A DNA stretch of 5,143 bases from Desulfuromusa sp. (GTDB lineage Bacteria; Desulfobacterota; Desulfuromonadia; Desulfuromonadales; Geopsychrobacteraceae): the NCBI GenBank assembly GCA_021647765.1, contig JAKIUD010000121.1, forward strand, positions 1 through 5,143, in the 5' to 3' direction. Shown piece by piece: positions 1-5,143 of the stretch. A model generated the notes under the pieces. That model saw only the letters and a list, made by a program, of their open reading frames with translations. It was not told the origin of the DNA and did not search any database. The first letter of the stretch is position 1. Each line of letters opens with the position of its first letter. A program made the position numbers and the translations under genes.

Positions 1-843
1 ACATCGACAGGGTAAAAAAAAGAGCCTTCCACAAAAGACTCATATTGTCTGACAATTTCCTCCGACAGGTCAAATTAAACTGAAAATATCCACAGACTTC
101 GGTGCCGTTTATTGTGGAAACTTACAACAGTTATCGCAGCTATGCCAATATCGGTCGCCCCTACGTAATCTGGAACGTCGTTGCTGCAGCAGAATTTTCT
201 CTAGAACCAAAGCAATGGTGTTTTCCGGTAGCTGGATGCGTCTCCTACAAAGGATATTTCAAGCAAGCGGAGGCAGAGAAACTGGCGGCTACCCTGATGA
301 GGAAAAGCTACGATGTTGATCTCTACGGAGTTCAAGCCTACTCAACAACCCTCAGCTGGTTTGATGATCCGCTTCTGAACACCTGCCTGAGTTCGTCTGA
401 TGCACGCTTGGCAGGCCAGCTCTTCCATGAATTGTCACACCAGCTGATTTATATTGATAATGATAGCTACTTCAATGAAGCCTTTGCCATGACCGTGCAG
501 ATTGAAGGGGTACGACGCTGGTTTCAACAAACAGCTAACCCGGAAGAATGGCAACGGTTTCTTGATCGGCAAGCACAGACTGAAGTATTTCAAGATTATC
601 TGCAAGCAACTTGTGAACAATTAAACGATCTTTACCGTCAGGAGCTCCCCATAGAGTCGCTACGGCAAGAGAAGCAGCTTTTGATCACTGCGGCACTTGA
701 GAGTTTTGAACACTTGAAAAAGTCCGGCCAGAGCTGGATCAGCGCTTTGACCACTGGATGGCGCGTGGCCTGAACAATGCCCGTCTGGCCGGTATGCTAC
801 TTACCGTGATTTGATTCCCGGGTTTGCTGGCATCTACTATTAA
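1..843 (+). pseudogene. Disrupted Aminopep-family (PF10023/DUF2265) zinc aminopeptidase, 5' end outside window
   Basis: The longest intact stretch runs from a GTG at 102 to a TGA at 771-773 (223 codons). It carries family hallmarks: YRSYANIGRPYVIWNV near its start, WCFPVAGCVSYKGYF (about 39-53), SWFDDPLLNT (about 85-94), and the zinc site HELSH (H109, E110, H113) followed by FNEAFA, whose E126 is the likely third ligand. Family members usually have about 350 residues and a lipoprotein-like N-terminus, so this is only the core. The same frame is open from position 3 but hits TGA at 81-83, and resemblance there is weak. At the 3' end the expected reading continues in another frame from about 731 (ELDQRFDHWMARGLNNARLAG). 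It then needs another shift near 795 to give ATYRDLIPGFAGIYY, ending at TAA 841-843. Each shift looks like one missing base, near 726 (SWPEL expected) and 795 (GMATY expected). The end also seems short of the usual C-terminus. Family assignment is firm; natural decay versus assembly error is not settled. Confidence 0.75.
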
Positions 844-860
844 CCTGAAGAATCAATAAT

Positions 861-899
861 AAAAAAAAGCGGGGGCAGAATTAAATTCTGCCCCCGCTT
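861..899 (-). terminator. Strong intrinsic terminator of the cytochrome/porin operon
   Basis: A perfect 15-bp stem pairs 867-881 with 885-899 around a 3-nt loop, with a G5/C5 block in the middle. The run of eight A at 861-868 becomes a T-run immediately 3' of the stem on the - strand. It begins 34 bp beyond the octaheme cytochrome stop codon, so it ends leftward transcription. On the + strand there is no T-run after the stem (CCTGCTGCTT), so it would be a poor terminator for the aminopeptidase remnant that runs toward it. Confidence 0.92.
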
Positions 900-932
900 C
901 CTGCTGCTTACAAATCAGAACAAGTTTGTTGA

Positions 933-2288
933 TTACTTGCTATCCATTGGGTCAGCTTTGTAACCTAAAGCTTTCCAATCCATCCGCCCATTATCACCAT
1001 GGCAATCAAGACATTTCAGGGCATCTTCTTTAGGAGAAACCATGTGATCGAGTCTCCAGTACATTTCCGTTGGAGCAAATCCGTATTCACCGCTGTAAGG
1101 GAGGCCGCTGACTTCCATGCCAATTTTTGCAGAACGCTGCCAGTCAGCTGTGTCCCAGAAACCATCAGCACCATAGATGTGGTTGGTAATGAAATAGTTG
1201 TTCTTGGTATCATAGATCTGCTTACCCGTATGAATTTTGAAAGGATGAATTTTAGCAGTCTTGTCATTGATATCACCCAGAGGATGAGTTACTTTGGTAA
1301 CAACTTTTGGATCTATTTTATCACCAATCTGCATAATGCTAGCCTTACCATTGAACCAGGCATAACTTGGAACCATATTGGTTTTCCAGGTCTGTGTTCC
1401 GGTGGCCTTTGAATAGCGGACAACCTTACCGTCAATCTCTTCAGGATTTGGAGCTTCATCGTGACCAGCAGTTGACCAATCCCAATCCATCTGTGTCGGA
1501 TCTTCTTTCGCATAGATGGGAATATGGCAGGTCTGACAGGCGACCCGTTTGGCGTGGGCATTCAAACGTGACTGCTCGTGGGGGGCAGTATCGTGACATT
1601 GCTCACAGCTGATGGAATTGAAGCCATCAGGCGAAGTTTGAAGGTTAGCACCAGAAATATAGTGATTTTCGGTTTCATGGCAGGTCTGGCACTGAAAATC
1701 ATTGCCATCGGCATCCATATGAACATCGACAGAACGATCCGGATAATCCAGAACCAAACCAATATCGCCATGCTTGGCATTGTTACCACCACCACCTAGA
1801 GCGTGGCACGATGTACAATTCTGCCGAACCGGCAATCCGACATTTTTGGCAACCTCTTCCAACTTCACATGTTCAGTCGGCCAACCGGAGTTATCCCCAT
1901 CTTTATGGTAGGTTCCGGTGGTATCGTGACAAATTAAACAGTCAACTCTGGTCTTGTCAGTAAAATCAAACTCCTCAGTCGCCCAACCGTAGCCTGCGTG
2001 ACACTCACTACAGTGAACCCGGTTACTTGATACCGAAGTACAGAAGTTATTCATCACATTGGTCTTACCCAAATCGACCTCTTTACCATCTACAATCTGC
2101 TTACGTGACCAGGTCCAGTGGGGCGTTTTCATAAAATCCATAGCTTGGTCTTCGTGACATTTGAGACATACTTTCGTTACGTCAGTCGCTTTTTCAAAGG
2201 GGCCTTTAATAAATTTACTATGGTCAACTGCGTAAGCGGAAACACTTAACAACAGCAGACCAGTCAAAATTAACAGTATTTTCTTCAT
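933..2288 (-). CDS. Octaheme c-type cytochrome, tetrathionate reductase (OTR) family
   Basis: A 451-aa periplasmic multiheme reductase. The signal peptide is about residues 1-20 (MKKILLILTG..., probable cleavage after AYA), with no later membrane segment. There are eight CXXCH heme sites: C41, C93, C117, C158, C200, C228, C251 and C426, each being the first Cys. Family motifs include HWTW (57-60), GYGW (99-102), DCLICHDTTGTY (116-127), GGGGNNAKHGD (about 164-174), CQTCHIP (251-257) and a C-terminal HMVSPKEDALKCLDCH. The only non-heme cysteine is C83. If about 19-20 residues are removed, C83 and K172 fall where I recall Cys64 and the heme-ligating Lys153 of Shewanella oneidensis OTR. That enzyme reduces tetrathionate, nitrite and hydroxylamine in vitro; the physiological substrate is uncertain, so a substrate-specific name is not justified. 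Start: the ATG at 2288 is preferred over one six codons upstream (2306) because GAGGTGA lies 5 nt before it and the signal peptide begins there. It is the last gene of the probable operon, 112 bp after the porin. Confidence 0.93.
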   Translation of the reverse strand: MKKILLILTGLLLLSVSAYAVDHSKFIKGPFEKATDVTKVCLKCHEDQAMDFMKTPHWTWSRKQIVDGKEVDLGKTNVMNNFCTSVSSNRVHCSECHAGYGWATEEFDFTDKTRVDCLICHDTTGTYHKDGDNSGWPTEHVKLEEVAKNVGLPVRQNCTSCHALGGGGNNAKHGDIGLVLDYPDRSVDVHMDADGNDFQCQTCHETENHYISGANLQTSPDGFNSISCEQCHDTAPHEQSRLNAHAKRVACQTCHIPIYAKEDPTQMDWDWSTAGHDEAPNPEEIDGKVVRYSKATGTQTWKTNMVPSYAWFNGKASIMQIGDKIDPKVVTKVTHPLGDINDKTAKIHPFKIHTGKQIYDTKNNYFITNHIYGADGFWDTADWQRSAKIGMEVSGLPYSGEYGFAPTEMYWRLDHMVSPKEDALKCLDCHGDNGRMDWKALGYKADPMDSK

Positions 2289-2293
2289 TCGAG

Positions 2294-2300
2294 TCACCTC
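2294..2300 (-). promoter_or_regulatory. Shine-Dalgarno deciding the octaheme cytochrome start
   Basis: GAGGTGA on the - strand sits 5 nt upstream of the ATG at 2288. The alternative in-frame ATG at 2306 has only AT-rich sequence before it, and starting there would place this Shine-Dalgarno inside the coding region and add IEVTR before the signal peptide. Confidence 0.8.
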
Positions 2301-2316
2301 TATCATTAATTATTCA

Positions 2317-2345
2317 ATATTATTAGATGTATAGTTGCGAGTAAA
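2317..2345 (-). promoter_or_regulatory. Possible internal promoter before the octaheme cytochrome gene
   Basis: On the - strand TTTACT (2345-2340), a 17-nt spacer and TAATAT (2322-2317) make a weak sigma70-like pair, four of six matches in each box. It begins at the foot of the 2344-2375 stem-loop, so it could restart transcription after it. The region is AT-rich, so chance matches are expected. This is low confidence and matters only if the stem-loop interrupts the operon. Confidence 0.2.
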
Positions 2346-2383
2346 GGGGGAGAAACCATATGATTTCTCCCCCTTGTTTTTTT
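2344..2383 (+). terminator. Stem-loop with + strand T-run, between porin and octaheme cytochrome genes
   Basis: A perfect 12-bp stem pairs 2344-2355 with 2364-2375 around an 8-nt loop (CCATATGA), and includes a G5/C5 block. On the + strand it is followed by G and seven T (2377-2383), the shape of an intrinsic terminator for rightward transcription. On the - strand, in which both neighbouring genes are read, the stem is followed only by a short TTTA, so it should terminate leftward transcription weakly if at all. It may protect the 3' end of the porin message, lower expression of the distal gene, or stop antisense transcripts. The structure is certain; the role is inferred. Confidence 0.7.
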
Positions 2384-2400
2384 ACAAATTATACGCGGCT

Positions 2401-4167
2401 CTAGAACTTCATCGTAATTTTAGCGTAAGCATCCCAGGCCGTATCGATAACTGGCATCAGTGAGTATGCAGAACCATTTTCTATATCCGCAATCTTGATT
2501 GGTTTACCAACCGGCGATCCACTCCCGGTATATTCATAATCATAGTAAAGACCACCAACTTTGATAAAGGCACGTGGGTTGATATCAAAAATATAGTAGG
2601 CCTCGAAAACATGACCACGTGTGGATAGTTTACTGCCAAGTAAATCATCCTGAGCCTGGGTAAATGGAGTCCAGTATTCGGAACCATAATTATACTCCAG
2701 ACCAAATTTCCCCATAGGAGCTGGCATCTGCATACCAACATAAACACCATAACCTTCTTGGGTATCGTCATCTTCAGCTCGGGCTGGCATCATAATAATT
2801 TCTGAACCATCCGCGCTGAGTTGCGCTTCAAAAACAGCATCATTACCCATACCACCGAACATGCCAGCCTGGCCGTTCGACTCAAGCTGGGTCATACCAA
2901 CAGAACCAAACCAGGTAAAACCACTATCATACTCATGGGTTACACCCAAAGCGAGCAGATTGATATTACCAATAACGGTGCTGGGGGTGTATCGAACATT
3001 AAAGTTCATGTTCGGGAATTTCTGCAAGTCGGCATTCATTGTAGGAGCAAATAATGTGGCATACTGTGCCGGGAAGGCGAAAACACCAGTAAAGCCATCC
3101 ACAACATCCTGAGCCCGGAACAATGTTGCTTGAACCAAGGTGCTGCCATTATTAAAAACATCAATATTGAAACCACCTAAGTGAGTATCTTTCAGGTTTG
3201 CAGTGATGTCATCATTAAATAATGTGCCGTTACCATATTCAGATTCAAACCCCTGACCATAGCAGAAACGGATGGTCTGACCTTCAATACCGGTCAGTTT
3301 ACCAATATGATAGCCAATTGTCAGACCATCAAAGTTGAAGTTAACCAGATGTCCAGACGGGGTGCCACCACGCATCTCATTTTCACGATAGTTAGTTGGA
3401 GGACCATAGGTTGATGGACGGCGACCAATTGACAGATAAAAATCGCTGCCGGCAATATCTTTCCAATTAAAGAAAGCCCGCTCAACATGGATAAGATCAC
3501 CGGAAGGACGCCCACTACTGGTTCCGTCCATAGCAAAGGCATCCCAGGAATCAAACACTCTAGAGCCTGAAGAATCACCCCAAGCTTTGTACATAGTTAG
3601 ACGACCATCAAAGTTCATATTTTTGGCAATATCAGCCTTCATATTCAAACGAAGGCGGGTCGTGTACATAAGATCATTGTTGATGTCCGAGGTTCTAGGC
3701 CCGGCAGACATGGCAAAAGGACTGACTCCAGACAAATCACCTGCCAAGAATGCAGCAGCTAAGTTTGGGTTAGCAATCATCATTTTTGATAGTGGAGTTA
3801 AAGGAGAACCATCAGCATTTGTTAACAAATTACCACCAGCATCTGACAATTGAGTATTAAACCCAGCTGAATTTAATGGATCCATAGCCTTCGCAACAAA
3901 ATCATCAAAATCAACCTTGATCCCGGGATTCCAAGTCACATCCTGATAATGGAGAGAATCGACGGTGTTCCGAAAATCACCGGTAAAACTTATCCGATCC
4001 AGGGCAGAGTGGCGCTCGGGAGCTTCAAGCCGATCAGACAGATCATCCAGCTCCTCGACAATGTCGGCAATTTGCTTTTGCAGCTCCTCAATTGTTGGAG
4101 CCGCAAATGATGTGGCAGCAGGCAGGGTCAGCAGGACTGCCAGCAGTAAAACAATAAATCTACTCAT
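2401..4167 (-). CDS. DUF3373-like outer-membrane beta-barrel porin
   Basis: A 588-aa exported protein. It has a signal peptide at about residues 1-22 (hydrophobic FIVLLLAVLLTLP, probable cleavage after SFA). A short heptad-like coiled coil follows (about 25-50, IEELQKQIADIVEELDDL), then DRISFTGDFR (57-66), which starts the barrel. The rest alternates aromatic/glycine-rich strands with polar loops and ends in KITMKF, whose C-terminal Phe is typical of the signal read by the BAM machinery. Motifs I associate with DUF3373 (PF11853) are RLRLNMKADI (171-180), GRRPSTYGPPTNYRENEMRGG (within 248-268), a C-terminal GGLYYDYEYTGSG (538-550) and VIDTAWDAYA (573-582). Residues about 75-160 form a long, strand-poor insertion rich in Asn, Leu, Ala and Asp. 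A single Cys (C302) lies within a barrel strand and there is no heme motif. AGGAGGT (4176-4182) precedes the ATG by 8 nt. Placed between two periplasmic cytochromes, it may pass their substrate or product. A trans-membrane electron conduit is possible but not shown. Confidence 0.85.
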   Translation of the reverse strand: MSRFIVLLLAVLLTLPAATSFAAPTIEELQKQIADIVEELDDLSDRLEAPERHSALDRISFTGDFRNTVDSLHYQDVTWNPGIKVDFDDFVAKAMDPLNSAGFNTQLSDAGGNLLTNADGSPLTPLSKMMIANPNLAAAFLAGDLSGVSPFAMSAGPRTSDINNDLMYTTRLRLNMKADIAKNMNFDGRLTMYKAWGDSSGSRVFDSWDAFAMDGTSSGRPSGDLIHVERAFFNWKDIAGSDFYLSIGRRPSTYGPPTNYRENEMRGGTPSGHLVNFNFDGLTIGYHIGKLTGIEGQTIRFCYGQGFESEYGNGTLFNDDITANLKDTHLGGFNIDVFNNGSTLVQATLFRAQDVVDGFTGVFAFPAQYATLFAPTMNADLQKFPNMNFNVRYTPSTVIGNINLLALGVTHEYDSGFTWFGSVGMTQLESNGQAGMFGGMGNDAVFEAQLSADGSEIIMMPARAEDDDTQEGYGVYVGMQMPAPMGKFGLEYNYGSEYWTPFTQAQDDLLGSKLSTRGHVFEAYYIFDINPRAFIKVGGLYYDYEYTGSGSPVGKPIKIADIENGSAYSLMPVIDTAWDAYAKITMKF

Positions 4168-4264
4168 TCAGTGGTACCTCCTGTTAAACTTTATTTTCAG
4201 TTAAAAACTGTTTGTACCTATCCCCAACTGGGAGGGGACGGACTGATAAAAATCAGAACTTAAA

Positions 4265-4591
4265 TTAACCACACGTTGCAGGATGCTCAGAATCTGCAGC
4301 ATTGTCATAGAGGAACTGATTGATATCTTTCTGATCTTTTTCTTTCAGATTTTTAAAAACATCCCCTGGATGTTTTGCGGTTTTCTTTTTGAAGTAGCGA
4401 TCCCACTGTGACATGGTCTTTGTCATCGGAGTCAACTCTCCACCCTCACCGCCAGCATTATGACAAACCTTACAATTTTTCTTGTACAGGTGTTTCCCTT
4501 TGCGTGAGTTACCACCGTCAATTGCCAAAACGCTGGTTGCAGTGAATGCGGTGAGAATGAATCCAATCAGCAGCAAACTTTTCCAGTTCAT
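4265..4591 (-). CDS. Small exported monoheme c-type cytochrome
   Basis: A 108-aa protein with a signal peptide (about 1-23, hydrophobic LLLIGFILTAF, probable cleavage after VLA), leaving a mature domain of about 85 residues. One heme site, CKVCH (C40, C43, H44), follows an amphipathic helix (RKGKHLYKKN) as in class I cytochromes c. Candidate distal ligands are M56 and M60 (LTPMTKTM), which are unusually close to the heme motif, or H74. The C-terminus FLYDNAADSEHPATCG resembles a tail I recall from deltaproteobacterial monoheme cytochromes and leaves a free Cys at 107. AAAGGAG (4600-4606) lies 8 nt before the ATG. It is the first gene of the probable operon, 97 bp before the porin. That gap holds only small hairpins (CTGAT/ATCAG, TCCCC/GGGGA, CAGTT/AACTG) and no convincing terminator. 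The likely role is soluble electron carrier to the octaheme reductase; the partner is inferred from linkage. Confidence 0.88.
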   Translation of the reverse strand: MNWKSLLLIGFILTAFTATSVLAIDGGNSRKGKHLYKKNCKVCHNAGGEGGELTPMTKTMSQWDRYFKKKTAKHPGDVFKNLKEKDQKDINQFLYDNAADSEHPATCG

Positions 4592-4642
4592 ATTGTTTTC
4601 TCCTTTAGGTTATGAATGGCGGCACTCAATCCGTGCCCCGTT

Positions 4643-4671
4643 GATATAAAAACTAGTTAAGAACTAGTTAA
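4643..4671 (-). promoter_or_regulatory. Candidate operon promoter A (proximal)
   Basis: On the - strand TTAACT (4671-4666), 17 nt and TATATC (4648-4643) match sigma70 boxes at four of six positions each. The -35 and spacer lie inside the tandem 11-bp repeat, so anything bound there would compete with or contact polymerase. The leader that would follow holds a small hairpin, GGCAC 4621-4625 with GTGCC 4633-4637, upstream of the Shine-Dalgarno. It is an alternative to the candidate at 4683-4711. Confidence 0.3.
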
Positions 4672-4672
4672 G
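4651..4672 (-). repeat. Perfect tandem 11-bp repeat, candidate operator
   Basis: AACTAGTTAAG occurs twice head to tail (4651-4661 and 4662-4672) with no mismatch or gap. Each copy contains the 8-bp palindrome AACTAGTT, so the two centres are 11 bp apart, about one helical turn, as expected for a regulator binding two sites on the same DNA face. It lies 60-81 bp upstream of the cytochrome ATG and overlaps candidate promoter A. The repeat is directly visible; its role as an operator is inferred and the regulator is unknown. Confidence 0.55.
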
Positions 4673-4682
4673 ACCGACACCT

Positions 4683-4711
4683 CTAATATCATCTGAAAGA
4701 CATGCTTACAA
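4683..4711 (-). promoter_or_regulatory. Candidate operon promoter B (distal, extended -10)
   Basis: On the - strand TTGTAA (4711-4706), a 17-nt spacer and TATTAG (4688-4683) form a sigma70-like pair. A TG one base before the -10 fits the extended -10 pattern. Transcription would start near 4676, so the tandem repeat at 4651-4672 would lie just downstream of the start, where binding would usually repress. It would give an 80-90-nt leader. Four of six matches per box in AT-rich DNA is modest evidence. Confidence 0.35.
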
Positions 4712-4753
4712 GCCTTTTTTACACAATATTTAGGAAAAATAGCCATATAAAGT

Positions 4754-4791
4754 ACTTATACACCCATAAGTTGGTGTTGTTTGCGACTTAT
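4754..4791. repeat. Three ACTTAT/ATAAGT half-sites upstream of the operon
   Basis: ACTTAT (4754-4759) is inverted as ATAAGT (4766-4771) across 6 bp and occurs again as ACTTAT (4786-4791). The first and third copies are 32 bp apart, about three helical turns. The cluster is about 160-200 bp upstream of the first operon ATG, a distance suited to an activator. The match length is short and the region AT-rich, so chance cannot be excluded. Confidence 0.3.
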
Positions 4792-4830
4792 CCCTATATT
4801 TTTAAATAGTTAAAGATGTTTATTTTGTCG

Positions 4831-4846
4831 GTATCTGTTAAGATAC
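4831..4846. repeat. Perfect 6-bp inverted repeat with 4-bp centre
   Basis: GTATCT and AGATAC flank GTTA, forming a 16-bp dyad in otherwise unstructured AT-rich DNA between the leftward operon and the weak rightward frame at 4892. It could be an operator for either direction or a small hairpin. No T-run follows on either strand, so it is not a terminator. Confidence 0.3.
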
Positions 4847-4891
4847 ATCCTACATAACTTACTGGTAATTCATTGCAGCATTAGACTCTAA

Positions 4892-5053
4892 ATGTCTAAA
4901 AAAACAGAACAAATAACCATTTCTTATGGAGGCAACAATATCTCTTATCTCTTACTTCATCAGCAAATTATTCACCTGTCGCAGCCTCCCCTTGAACTTC
5001 ATCGATCAATTAATTACGGTTCTATCCACAATAAAAAGGCTGCGGTTGAGTAA
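4892..5053 (+). pseudogene. Short frame, possible remnant of a YgjP/DUF45 metallopeptidase N-terminus
   Basis: ATG at 4892 to TAA at 5051-5053 gives 53 codons. The beginning, QITISYGGNNISYLLLHQ, resembles the ISYGGK.I.Y.L opening of YgjP-like (DUF45) zinc proteases. QPPLELHRSI followed by HNKKAA recalls the later V.APL...I...KKA.W segment of that family. The stretch normally between them (the RKTL.I.V.PDG region) appears missing, and the frame stops where the next motif would begin. The HExxH catalytic site would lie far beyond and is not in the window. No Shine-Dalgarno precedes the ATG. It could equally be a spurious frame or an unknown small protein, so the family suggestion is tentative. 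Confidence 0.25.
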
Positions 5054-5143
5054 TACCGCCCCAAATAGTTCTTCGTAACTGAGTACCGACAGCATGTTGC
5101 AACAGATTTTCGAATTGCTCCAGCACTGGTTTTGTTCGCATCA
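5022..5143 (-). CDS. Unrecognised reading frame reaching the right edge
   Basis: On the - strand a frame enters from beyond the window or begins at the ATG at 5141, and ends at TAG 5022-5024 (39 codons from that ATG). It reads MRTKPVLEQFENLL, then GTQLRRTIWGGI, and ends QPFYCG. The first part could form an amphipathic helix and the composition looks protein-like, but I do not recognise a family. It overlaps the + strand frame at 4892-5053 by 32 bp, so at most one of them is likely to be real there. It may be the end of a gene lying to the right, or a fragment left by rearrangement. Confidence 0.25.
   Translation of the reverse strand, partial: MRTKPVLEQFENLLQHAVGTQLRRTIWGGITQPQPFYCG

Noticed and set aside
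435..620. A 61-codon - strand frame inside the aminopeptidase region
   Set aside because: It lies opposite the HELSH...NEAFA core, which is clearly the coding strand.
1016..1795. Other - strand frames inside the octaheme cytochrome gene (1016-1276, 1313-1561, 1562-1795)
   Set aside because: They are out-of-frame readings of the same strand and encode none of the conserved heme motifs.
999..1799. Several + strand frames opposite the octaheme cytochrome gene (999-1412, 1367-1612, 1578-1799)
   Set aside because: They are antisense shadows of a strongly supported gene with eight CXXCH motifs and have no recognisable domains or Shine-Dalgarno.
2289..2306. Upstream ATG at 2306 as start of the octaheme cytochrome
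   Set aside because: It lacks a Shine-Dalgarno and would put GAGGTGA inside the coding region; the ATG at 2288 begins a clean signal peptide.
2481..4204. Frames of 77-96 codons within or opposite the porin gene (2481-2771, 2821-3054, 2861-3112, 3321-3578, 3587-3853, 3965-4204)
   Set aside because: All overlap a full-length porin with signal peptide, barrel pattern and C-terminal Phe, and none has independent support.
4198..4258. Small hairpins between the monoheme cytochrome and porin genes as a terminator
   Set aside because: Stems are only 5 bp (CAGTT/AACTG, TCCCC/GGGGA, CTGAT/ATCAG) and none is followed by a T-run on the - strand.
4592..4760. Sigma54 promoter upstream of the operon
   Set aside because: I found no GG-N10-GC core with acceptable flanks on the - strand; GG and GC pairs present have the wrong spacing.
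1..5143. CRISPR array, tRNA, rRNA or complete insertion sequence
   Set aside because: No regularly spaced repeats, cloverleaf-like sequence, rRNA-like stretch or transposase with terminal inverted repeats was seen.

Overview
The window most resembles an anaerobically respiring, multiheme-cytochrome-rich Gram-negative bacterium of the deltaproteobacterial type (Desulfuromonadales/Geobacter relatives). This is inferred from an octaheme tetrathionate-reductase-family cytochrome beside a DUF3373-type outer-membrane protein, both with Sec signal peptides, and from moderate GC with AT-rich intergenic DNA. Taxonomy is an inference, not a search result.

Layout. (1) Positions 1-843, + strand: a broken copy of an M1-like HExxH aminopeptidase of the Aminopep (PF10023/DUF2265) family. 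The catalytic core is intact, but there is an in-frame stop upstream and two apparent single-base frameshifts near the 3' end. (2) Positions 861-899: a strong intrinsic terminator for leftward transcription. (3) Positions 933-4591, - strand: three genes read leftward in the order small monoheme cytochrome c (4591-4265), DUF3373-like porin (4167-2401), octaheme cytochrome (2288-933). Gaps are 97 and 112 bp, each gene has a good Shine-Dalgarno, and the terminator closes the unit, so this is probably one operon. A stem-loop in the second gap has its T-run on the + strand, which is odd for this orientation. (4) Positions 4592-4891: AT-rich regulatory DNA upstream of the operon, with two candidate sigma70-like promoters, a perfect tandem 11-bp repeat and several short inverted repeats. 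(5) Positions 4892-5143: two short, poorly supported reading frames, one per strand. The + one faintly resembles the N-terminus of YgjP/DUF45 metallopeptidases and may be a gene remnant.

Working together (inference). All three operon products are exported. The octaheme cytochrome would be the periplasmic terminal reductase; its family reduces tetrathionate, nitrite and hydroxylamine in vitro. The monoheme cytochrome would carry electrons to it, and the outer-membrane beta-barrel would let substrate in or product out. No quinol dehydrogenase or maturation gene lies in the window, so the link to the quinone pool must be encoded elsewhere. The main candidates for something under-described are this three-gene module and its repeat-bearing promoter. 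The two flanks look like decaying genes.
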